The notes below the pieces were generated by a model. The model had not been told where the DNA came from, made no database searches, and was given only the letters and a program-made list of their open reading frames with translations. Shown here in pieces: positions 12,001 through 15,890 of a DNA stretch of 64,000 nt. The translations under genes were made by a program, and so were the position numbers. How positions within the stretch are numbered: the first letter of the stretch is position 1; each line of letters begins with the position of its first letter. Origin of the DNA: Lewinellaceae bacterium. Lineage in GTDB: Bacteria; Bacteroidota; Bacteroidia; Chitinophagales; Saprospiraceae. The DNA is taken from positions 3,489,001-3,553,000 of the forward strand of contig JACJXX010000001.1 of assembly GCA_020636435.1 (NCBI GenBank), read 5' to 3'.

Positions 12001-14100
12001 CCAGTTGTTGTGTTGCACATTTTCGACCGTGGGGGAAGACTCTTCCAGGGGGTCGGGGTTGACCAGCGTGATCACCACGCCGTCGTCGCCGGTGATAAAG
12101 CCGCCGTCGAACACATTTTCCTCAAGGTCCCACACGACTGGGGGACAGAAATTGTTGAGGTTCGCATTGGGGTCCACTACGTCGAAGCAAATCTGGAACA
12201 CTTTGGTCCAGGTGGTAGTAGACAGGGTGATGGCTCCACCCGGGTTCGTCAACTGTATGGCACCATTGACCCATTCGGGCGCGCCGGCAAAGCCAAAGGC
12301 AGCCGGGCCCTGGGCAGCCGGGAAAGTAGTCACTGCCGGAGGAGTAGGCGCCACCTCGCCATAACCGCCCTGGAAGTCCGTGAATGCAGTGAATTCCAGT
12401 TCGTCGTCGTCATAAAAGAAGCGCACATTGGTGCCGAATAACTCCTGGCCGGGTATGTTGGAAATGTACTCCACATCCAGGCAGTAGGATTGGTTGGCAC
12501 AATTGTAGGCAGGATTGGCAAAACGAACCGTCACTACCGGCGAAGCAGCCGGCAAGTCCGTCACCGTTGGATCATCCGGCGCAGGAGTCGTTGGGTCGTC
12601 AGATGCGTTGTCCTCCACCGGGTTGCCGCCCGGATCATCGCCCGAAGCGGTGGCCTGGTTGGTGAAACTGCCCGCGTCGATATCCGCCTGCATCAGCGTA
12701 TGGCTGGCGGTGAACGTCGAGTTGTCCGAAGCGCCAGGGGCCAGGCTGGCCAATGGGCCGCCGCTCACCGCGACGTCCGGGTCGCTCACCGTGATGTTCG
12801 TCAGCGTGACGTTCCCCGTATTGTATACCGTGAAGACGTAGGTGATCGTCTCCCCCACTTGGGCGATGCCGTCGCCGTCGTCATTCCAGGTGCCGGTTTT
12901 CTCCAACGCTATACTGGGGTTCGGCTGTAGGGGGGTTACCAGCACCCCATCGCCATCGTCGTCATCATCCGGATCATCTTCCACATTCCCATCGCCATCG
13001 GTATCCACCCCGTCGCCGGGAGTGGAATCCACGTCCGGTTCATCGGCGGCGGTTACTTCCGCCAGGGTTAGATAAGGGCCGCTGGCATTGACGGTAGCAG
13101 TGATAGTAAGAACGACAGATGACCCGCCAGCCAGGGAAGATATTGTCCAGTCTCCGGTACCAGGATTATAGGCACCTCCGCTATCATCGCTACTCCAGGT
13201 AAAGCCGGCAGGCAAAGGTACAGCTACCGTAATATTATTAGCCTGGTCAAAACCAGGAGCATTGGCGAGGGTGACTGTGAAAACGACCGGATCGCCAATA
13301 TTAGGCATCGCATCGTCTACAGAAATATCCACAGAAAGGTCGATTTGGGTTCCTCCACAGTTGGGGGAAATGCAAATGTCCTCAACGAGTTGCCCAAAGG
13401 GTGGCACTGCATTGCTGTTGGGGTCAAAATAATCCCAGTTGTACTGCACCACATTTTCCGTTGAGGGTTTGGAGTCGAACATCGGGTTGGGGTCGACCAG
13501 CGTGATCACCACGCCATCATCGCCGGCGGGAAAACCGCCGTTGCTGGGGTTGAACTCCAAATCCCACACCAGGCTGGGACAGAAGTTGCTCAGGGCCGCC
13601 GGGTTGTCTACGCTAAAGCAAGCCTGGAACAGCTTGGTCCATCCTGCTGTAGAAATGGGGATAGCGGCAGCGCCGCTGTTCGTTTTAGAAACGGCGCCGT
13701 TCACAAAAGTGGCGTTGCCGCTAAAATTGAACAGGACCGGGCCAGCGCCGGAAGCCAATGGGTTAGAAGCCGGCACGTAGGGATTAGTCCCGTTGGAACC
13801 GGTATAGCCTCCCTGAAAATCACGGGTGTCAATAAGCGTCAGGATGCTTTCGTCATAAAAGAAGCGCAGGTTTAATCCAAAGAGCTCTTCGCCGGGCGTG
13901 TCGGACTGGAATTCGACGTCCACGCAATATTCGCCGGCGTTGCAATCGTATTGCGGATTGGCGAAACGCGCGGTGATCACCGGCGTTTGCCCGAAAAGAT
14001 TCAATCCTCCAAACCATAAGAGGAAAGGAAGAACGAGAGTTGATTTAGGGATAAAACCCATGTTGGCTTGGCGATTGATAGAGGGTAAAAGTCGTTTCAT
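1..14100 (-). CDS. Giant secreted HYR/DUF11 repeat protein with cohesin-like domains (protein A, 3'-truncated)
   Basis: An open frame runs from ATG at 14100 to the left edge (4700 codons, no stop seen), so the C-terminus lies outside the window. It starts with a signal peptide (MKRLLPSINRQ..., hydrophobic core LVLPFLLWFGG). A cohesin-like beta-sandwich follows (ITARFANPQYDC; FGLNLRFFYDE), then a DUF11 module. Two further cohesin-like domains (about 12540-11930 and 11110-10480) alternate with DUF11 modules, each followed by an Asp-rich linker. From about 9660 leftward the protein is several dozen HYR-type domains of roughly 80-90 aa, recognisable by CP.DI, DNC and GTT.V.. motifs. HYR and DUF11 domains are typical of adhesive or structural surface proteins. 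The N-terminus closely matches protein B, so the two are paralogues. No enzyme domain was seen. Adhesin or matrix function is inferred. Confidence 0.9.
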   Translation of the reverse strand, partial: MKRLLPSINRQANMGFIPKSTLVLPFLLWFGGLNLFGQTPVITARFANPQYDCNAGEYCVDVEFQSDTPGEELFGLNLRFFYDESILTLIDTRDFQGGYTGSNGTNPYVPASNPLASGAGPVLFNFSGNATFVNGAVSKTNSGAAAIPISTAGWTKLFQACFSVDNPAALSNFCPSLVWDLEFNPSNGGFPAGDDGVVITLVDPNPMFDSKPSTENVVQYNWDYFDPNSNAVPPFGQLVEDICISPNCGGTQIDLSVDISVDDAMPNIGDPVVFTVTLANAPGFDQANNITVAVPLPAGFTWSSDDSGGAYNPGTGDWTISSLAGGSSVVLTITATVNASGPYLTLAEVTAADEPDVDSTPGDGVDTDGDGNVEDDPDDDDDGDGVLVTPLQPNPSIALEKTGTWNDDGDGIAQVGETITYVFTVYNTGNVTLTNITVSDPDVAVSGGPLASLAPGASDNSTFTASHTLMQADIDAGSFTNQATASGDDPGGNPVEDNASDDPTTPAPDDPTVTDLPAASPVVTVRFANPAYNCANQSYCLDVEYISNIPGQELFGTNVRFFYDDDELEFTAFTDFQGGYGEVAPTPPAVTTFPAAQGPAAFGFAGAPEWVNGAIQLTNPGGAITLSTTTWTKVFQICFDVVDPNANLNNFCPPVVWDLEENVFDGGFITGDDGVVITLVNPDPLEESSPTVENVQHNNWQYDGQAGLPYGAPVEDQCIVIRCIDLSLNKEVDNATPNIGGTVTFTLTLDNAGPDDAQDVLVADALPGGYTYVSDNGGGSYAGGVWDVGTLAAGSSASLQITATVNGSGDYQNLAEVSAATGIDLDSEPNNGVDTDGDGNVEDDPDDEDDGDGASVVPLNPQPSLIVSKTDAINYGANGVLDVGDVINYTITIANNGNVAISNISLSDPNATNISCSLGAPFSLAPGASTTCTATHAVTQADINAGMVSNSATASGQDPGGNPVSDLSDDPGDPTDVDTEGDGEPDDPTVTPLELTPVVEVRFNNPAYDCGSQTYCLDVEYRSDTPGQELFGTNVRFFYDDDELEFTAFTDFQGGYGEVAPTPPVVTTFPAAQGPAAFGFAGAPEWVNGAIQLTNPGGAITLSTVSWTKVFQICFDVVDPNANLNNFCPPVVWDLEENVIDGGFITGDDGVVITLVNPDPLEESSPTVENVQHHNWQYDGQAGLPYGAPVEDQCIVIRCIDLSLDKMVDNSTPAVGSQVVFTILVDNAGPDEAQDVVVTDQLPSGYTYYSDNAAGGYNPATGEWTIGSIPAGGTEAMQITATVNPNGPYINLAEVTNATGTDPDSDPNNGVDTDGDGNVEDDPDDEDDGDGASVTPMESADLSLIKGVSANPSATAGSTATFTIVVSNDGPSDATGVAVEDVVPNGYSGIANISGGGLLNGNLITWSNLSIPVGGSLTFTFDAIIEASGDYMNLAEITASDLPDVDSTPGNGVDTDGDGNEDDDPDDEDDGDGASIDLIFLICPNDMVVNNDPDKCGANVNWAPPSSSDNVGTTVVQTGGPAPGSFFPAGSTTTIAYTAYDAAGNPVATCSFTVTVVDMQLPVIECPVSFITLGTNGGDCFHTAQGLDATANDNCPYGPVPGTVSSLTHDYGAAPSNTTLDGAEFPVGTHTVTWTATDGNGNSASCTMQVTVVDGDAPTVTDCPPDIAENNDAGQCGAVVTYDAPAFSDNCGGTNLPGTLAAGLPSGAFFPVGTTTATYEYTDAAGHTAICSFDVTITDAQIPEITCPSNIVAGADGTITSGAATVVSSGPCGVTLSYTPPVGTDNCPGAQTELTGGQGGAPNAYEYGGYYTETYTVEDAAGNQASCSFTITVQDPIQPQITCPQDITVSTDPGTCESIVTYTNPLGGDNCPGFSISLTQGLPSGSAFPLGTTTVEFTITDNMGNAVSCSFDVTVEDGGVPSIDVCPADQTVATSSDGAGDCQAEVPDLTGQLQASDNCPYGPVPGTAGGSLVIAQSPAAGALFGGTHGDEQVVTLTVTDATGNSATCESTLTLVDDEAPSIDCSQIVTDHSAAQGLCSFTMPGAGFDPLFSDNCVATIYHNYAPAPSANTLAGATFPIGTTTVVWTVEDENGNASTCSATVTVTDDEDPTALCVPGLTVVLDGAGSFQIPVSFIDLGSWDNCGPLTSKLISLDGINFGNEAGVDCNDTGAPVTVALQVTDQSGNTNTCTVAVTVLDNESPDISCPGNIFTTTDAGLCTATVNGLAPFGQDNCDYTIDYTLSGATTGNGNDDASGIAFNTGTTTVTYTITDGSGNSASCGFLVVVEDNEAPAAVQCPVGPLTFNSDANACGSVVNYTAPLFDDNCDGGGLSGTLVAGFPSGAFFPAGTTKVIYEYTDAAGNTAQCSFDIVVEDNVDPQFTNCPADIVVEVQNGMATLVSGAADVIGLGPCGVTLSYDPLVATDNCAGWTVELLSGNNANPQFYAYDLTYTQIYQAADAAGNSVDCEFTVTVQDLDGTSFVCPSDMAVTADPGACEAVVNYAFPFSTANCPGYSVTQVSGPNSGDAFPLGTTSVSFIIEDNMGNQTTCSFDVTVLDDEEPEITACAPDQDVLTSSDGTGNCTAEVPDLTGQITASDNCPYGPVPGTASGSLTITQFPAAGTLFGGAHGDEQIVTITVTDAAGNASACSATVTLTDDESPMLDCSAITTGLGTDASYCAHFVDGTGLDPSWTDNCTAALSHDFAPAPSSSTLNGAHLPVGSTTVVWTITDENGNSDQCTVTYTVTDDDAPEAVCQPGLVITLAGNGEYVLPVTAVDNGSADNCGIVSRAIDTETFTCADAGNTVTVTLTVTDAAGNASACSATVTVLDVQTPQLTCPTDVEVSADASQCSAIVNGIALQFTDDNCPADVTYSLSGATPGSGNSDASGTTFNAGTTTVTYTYTDGSGNSATCSFEVIVEDEEAPALDCSAINPVRPAAADECSFTMGGTGFDPVFPTDNCPGVQLTNDYNFSASLAGETFPVGVTQVAWTATDASGNTTSCAIDITIEDAQAPTIDCSAIATTVAADAGQCSYSILDGSFDPAYSDNCPYGPVPGDASITHDYASAPNPWTLNGATLPAGATTVTWTAADAAGNSVSCSATVTVTDGDAPSFVNCPADITVSVDVDQCEANVNFPAPVAEDACGAAVAQTGGLPSGSMFPVGTTTIEFTATDAAANSATCTFDVTVEETQLPTPVCQDITITLDGAGSASIVPADVDGGSFDNCAVASLAFEVSSLIVSQIDFDCNSLGDNNVTLRVVDAAGNIDNCVATVTVVDDIAPSFTCPDPVSVMGCDALIPDLISQIMPADNCPYGPVPGAGGLAITQNPVAGTDFGNSVGQTVDVTITVTDAAGNTASCIVPVTISSDGTLAFDNCPADFTVNNDPDKCGANVWWAIPTASDDCVDLTVTQAGGPAPGSFIAVGSPQLITYEATDAGGNFVACSFTVTVADMQLPTIECPVSFITLGTNNGNCSHTIQGGQLDPASSDNCPYGPVPGAPASLTHDYGAAPGNTTLNGAEFPLGTTTVTWTAVDAAGNASTCSATVTVEDDDAPSVTDCPADITASNDAGQCGAVVTYDSPSFGDNCPSGPVPGGGTGLPGTLVAGLPSGAFFPAGTTIVTYEYTDAAGHTAQCSFEVTIEDNEIPEITCPNNIVAGADGTITSGAATIVSSGLCGVTLSYTAPIGTDNCPGAQTELTGGQGSAPNFYGYGGYYTETYTVEDAAGNQATCSFTITVEDPVPPQITCPQDITVVTDAGTCDAIVTYTNPLGADNCPGYSISLTQGLPSGAAFPLGTTAVEFTIADNMGNAVSCSFDVTVVDGGAPTIGVCPVDQTVATSSDGSGDCLAEVPDLTGQLQASDNCTPSGSLVVSQSPAAGTPFGGAHGDEQVVTLTVTDANGNASACSATVTLMDDESPSIDCSNIVLSHSADAGECSYQASGNSLDPDWDDNCSATLSHDYAPAPSSHTLNGAILPLGATTVTWTVTDANGNASTCSATVTVTDDEDPTALCVPALTVALDGAGQYQIPASSIDLGSWDNCGPLASVLVSLDGVNFSGQVGVDCNDTGAPVTVSLQATDQSGNTSTCSVGVTVLDNEVPQISCPSNVSASTDAGQCSAVVNGIAPTFEHDNCDYTTTYSLSGATVGSGNGNASGNTFNAGTTTVTYTITDGSGNSANCSFLVVVSDDEAPVAAQCPPSPLVYDSEPNICGKVVTYQAPTFNDGCGGNSLPGTLVAGLPSGAQFPVGTTTVTYQYTDAGGNTAQCSFDIVVEDNFGPSFVSCPADIVVQIQNGTPVVTSGSALVSGFGPCGVTLSYTAPTATDNCPGWEIELLSGNGATPQFYSYNGIYTETYQVEDASGNTAQCSFTITVEDLTAPVLACPDGITVTTDPGLCEAEVGYSLPFATDNCPGYTVTQLSGPASGASFPLGSTTVSFQVTDNMGNSTSCSFDVTVVDGEAPEITACAPDQDVLTSSDGAGNCTAEVPDLTGQVGTTDNCPYGPVPGTASGSLTITQFPAAGTLFGGAHGDEQIVTITVTDAAGNASACSATVTLTDDESPMLDCSAITTGLGTYASYCAHFVDGTGLDPSWTDNCAATLSHDFAPAPSSSTLNGAHLPVGQTTVVWTITDENGNTDQCAVTYTVTDDDAPNAECQPSLVVTLNGNGEYLLPMTVVDNNSTDNCGIASLAINGANSLTFTCANAGNTVGVVLT
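619..639 (-). repeat. 21-bp PYGPVPG cassette, copy 1 of 8
   Basis: The codons for PYGPVPG follow DNC in an HYR domain. The core TACGGGCCCGTA is a perfect 12-bp palindrome. Further copies lie at 3340-3360 (variant PSGPVPG), 3628-3648, 4162-4182, 4945-4965, 6289-6309, 8203-8223 and 9295-9315, all in the same frame and position. Confidence 0.9.
3340..3360 (-). repeat. 21-bp cassette, copy 2 (PSGPVPG), absent from the duplicate site
   Basis: The duplicate site near 9028 reads DNC followed directly by GGTN. Here PSGPVPG lies between DNC and GGTG. The offset falls from 5688 back to 5667. One base differs from the other copies in the palindrome core. Confidence 0.88.
8203..8223 (-). repeat. 21-bp PYGPVPG cassette, copy 7, absent from the duplicate site
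   Basis: The duplicate site at about 2536 in the 5.67-kb super-repeat reads DNC-TPSGSL. Here it reads DNC-PYGPVPG-TAGGSL. The offset between the two copies jumps from 5667 to 5688 across this point, exactly 21 bp. Confidence 0.9.
10480..12540 (-). repeat. Duplicated cohesin-like domain plus linker in gene A
   Basis: About 10480-11110 and 11930-12540 are near-identical at nucleotide level, offset by about 1.43 kb. Each encodes a domain with the motifs VRFNNPAYDC or VRFANPAYNC, FGTNVRFFYDDDELEF and FQICFDVVDP, ending in GDDGVVITLVNPDP. The first domain of the gene is more diverged and closer to the N-terminus of protein B. Confidence 0.85.
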
Positions 14101-14144
14101 TGTCCGATGGTTTTCGAAAGGCGCTGGATTGCCTAACAGTGTTT

Positions 14145-14828
14145 TTACAAATTCCTGATTAATTGATCCTTGCTGGTTTTGCCCATTTGGCCTGGGGAAA
14201 GGCAGAACGGCCCCGGGCGGTGTCCTGCCGCCTTAGGGTTCTGAATAAAAACGGGGTTAGGGATGCCCGGCGCAACCGAATATCCCTGTGTGCATATTTG
14301 TATTTCTTTGATATTCAAGCCCTCGCGCAGAGAGCTATTGGCAGCCACTCCCGCTCGGGCAGTAGGCATTGGTTTTGAAGATGCGGTTATTTGGTGGGCC
14401 AGAATGGCGCCATTGGAGGGGTTGAGGAATGTATCCGGTTGTTCGGTATTGGGCTGCTTACAGGGCATCCTGCGACGGTTAAAAGAGGAGGAGTGACGGC
14501 CTTCAAATGCGCCAAACGGCAGATACCCCATACCCGGCGCCGGTTGGCTGGATAGCGTAAAGGCAGGGTTCATCTGTTGACAGAACCGGGTAATGCTTTC
14601 AGTGGCCAGGTTGCTTTCATTCGCAGCCTGGGCAGGATTCGAGCCAGCGACCAGAAAGAGGCTCCCCAGGAGCACACGCAGAAAAAGCTTCCGGCCATAC
14701 CCATGCGAGGGTAGCCCTGAAGCTGCGCCTGAAGAGAAACCTTCTCCTTCTGCCAGATTACTGCAATTGGCATTGCCAATACTTCCAGCAGGAGGGACAA
14801 TAGCGAAGTAATTAGCCCAGTCGTTCAT
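14145..14828 (-). CDS. Small ORF upstream of gene A with a late signal-peptide-like segment (leader-ORF family)
   Basis: The 227-codon ORF ends 44 bp before gene A. It starts MNDWANYFAIVPPAG, and from about residue 45 carries RKLFLRVLLGSLFLVAG followed by AQA, which looks like a signal peptide placed late. The rest is low in complexity, apart from SNGAILAHQ and IQICTQGY...PGIPNP. The ORFs at 54403-55290 and 55613-55885 share the opening (M-x-x-W/R-A...FAI-I/V-P) and the hydrophobic stretch. The first also shares the later blocks, and similarity extends upstream of the ATG. No known function. It could be a secreted protein, a translated leader for the giant gene, or a non-coding repeat that happens to be open. 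Translation is not proven. Confidence 0.4.
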   Translation of the reverse strand: MNDWANYFAIVPPAGSIGNANCSNLAEGEGFSSGAASGLPSHGYGRKLFLRVLLGSLFLVAGSNPAQAANESNLATESITRFCQQMNPAFTLSSQPAPGMGYLPFGAFEGRHSSSFNRRRMPCKQPNTEQPDTFLNPSNGAILAHQITASSKPMPTARAGVAANSSLREGLNIKEIQICTQGYSVAPGIPNPVFIQNPKAAGHRPGPFCLSPGQMGKTSKDQLIRNL

Positions 14829-15009
14829 GTATGATCATGATTTGTTGATATAGCAATCCCCTTTCGACAGGGGTTCTTTCCTGCGATCTTTGTGTCTTAT
14901 GCTATCTGAAATGAATGATGTCGTCTTAAACCGGGAACAGGCCAGCAATAGAATAAAAAAGCTTGCACCCAGGCGCGGCAACCAAAAATGATCGCCGCAC
15001 CTGAGCAAT

Positions 15010-15098
15010 AGCTCATGTAAGCAGGTTGTTACGCCTGCATTCCTAACAAACTAGTTACAACCAATTAAAAAATGTACTATTCCCAAATCATATTTTCC
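15010..15098. repeat. Intergenic repeat with covarying hairpin, copy 1
   Basis: It matches 56368-56458 from AGCTCATGTAAGC to ATATTTTCC with scattered differences. Inside, 15021-15038 (GCAGGTTGTTACGCCTGC) folds into a hairpin. Copy 2 has GCAAGTTGTTGCACTTGC, with one compensatory pair change (G-C to A-T) and one wobble-to-pair change. Both copies lie upstream, in minus-strand sense, of leader-ORF family members. It may be a structured RNA or a DNA element. Confidence 0.6.
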
Positions 15099-15200
15099 TT
15101 TTTGGAGATCTCAGGGCCGAACAAAAGCTCGTTGGCTTCTTCATCCCTTCGATATTTCAAAGGTACTTCAACGTTCCTCTGGGAGAGGGGACAGAATTTT

Positions 15201-15217
15201 GATTTTACATACCCCCG
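15201..15217. repeat. GATTTTACATACCCCCG motif, copy 1 of 3
   Basis: The exact 17-mer recurs at 55609-55625 and 57406-57422. In each case GGACAG lies just upstream with a short T/A-rich spacer. All three are intergenic and in the same orientation. Role unknown. Confidence 0.75.
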
Positions 15218-15299
15218 CGTTTGGAGGTTGTTGCTGGTTTTGACTGCCAACTTTCGGGAGAAGAAGTGCTTCCGGGTTTTGTTCTGGATTTGTCGAAGT

Positions 15300-15560
15300 T
15301 TAGGTTGTTGGGGTAGGATGTTGTTCCGTCCAATCCCACCGTTCCTCCACCCATAGGTCATCGAACAACTCCCGGCTACCCCGAAACAGTTCCTTGATGG
15401 TGGACAGGGTCAGCGACTTGCCAAAGCGGCGCGGGCGGGAGAGGAAATAATACTTGCCCGACTCGACGAGCTTATATATATGTGGTGTCTTGTCGATGTA
15501 GAGGTTATCACCTTCTCGGAGCCCCCGAAAATCCTGTAGGCCGATGGGTAACTTTTTCAT
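15300..15560 (-). pseudogene. Truncated AAA-ATPase-like gene (N-terminal fragment)
   Basis: The 86 codons match the start of the Bacteroidota AAA-ATPase-like family (MKKLPIGLQDF, YIDKT, YYFLSRPRRFGKSL). The ATP-binding loop RRFGKS lies at about residues 44-49. Full-length members run to around 500 aa, so the Walker B, sensor and C-terminal nuclease-like parts are missing. Homology stops after WDWTEQHP and the frame closes six codons later at unrelated sequence, which fits a deletion. These ATPases are common, mobile and of unclear role. This remnant is presumably inactive. Confidence 0.8.
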
Positions 15561-15564
15561 GCTG

Positions 15565-15572
15565 CAAAGATA
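15565..15572 (-). promoter_or_regulatory. Bacteroidota -7 box of the truncated AAA-ATPase gene
   Basis: On the minus strand this reads TATCTTTG, matching TAnnTTTG, and ends 4 bp before the ATG at 15560. A transcript from it would be nearly leaderless. No clear -33 box was seen. Confidence 0.5.
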
Positions 15573-15784
15573 CGAGGAATTTGAGAATTATTATCTGGTT
15601 CTCCGGAGGCAAAGGGGATTCGTGGGAGCAGTTTTTTATGCTTCCTTGCGCTCTTATTATGGGGGTTGTGCAAAAAGGGTTATCGTGTTTTTTTGCCCGG
15701 AATTAAATTCTGCCCTCCGCCAAAAGTCCGAGCGCAATGGAAAATTGCACCCCGACAACGCGGCCGGCAATAAAACAAAATTTG

Positions 15785-15811
15785 GGCCTGTTTTTTGGAA
15801 CAGGCCTTTTT
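15785..15811 (+). terminator. Rho-independent terminator-like hairpin (plus strand)
   Basis: GGCCTGTT pairs with AACAGGCC across a short loop and is followed by TTTTT. No plus-strand gene upstream is convincing, so what it serves is unclear. Confidence 0.6.
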
Positions 15812-15825
15812 GCACAACCCCATAC

Positions 15826-15859
15826 AAAAAAGCCGCCCTGGGAGTGTTCCCGGGGCGGC
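15826..15859 (-). terminator. Terminator of gene B
   Basis: About 30 bp after the gene B stop codon, the minus strand folds into a long GC stem (GCCGCCC...GGGCGGC, extended by GGGA/TCCC) followed by TTTTTT. It is a canonical intrinsic terminator and closes the C-B transcript. Confidence 0.85.
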
Positions 15860-15890
15860 AATTCTATTCAGTACTTAACCAAATCTAACT

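Larger units (their letters stand above)
14829..15299. other. Intergenic stretch without a supported gene
   Basis: It holds a short hairpin (14858-14873, CCCCT/AGGGG), the 89-bp element shared with 56368-56458, and one copy of the GATTTTACATACCCCCG motif. A 94-codon minus ORF (15077-15361) crosses these repeats, has no recognisable domain and is not called. Confidence 0.6.

Noticed and set aside
15077..15361. A 94-codon minus ORF between the AAA fragment and the leader ORF
   Set aside because: It runs through two repeat elements shared with other gaps and has no recognisable domain.
15544..15888. A 114-codon plus ORF
   Set aside because: It overlaps two terminators and the AAA start on the other strand; it looks like chance.
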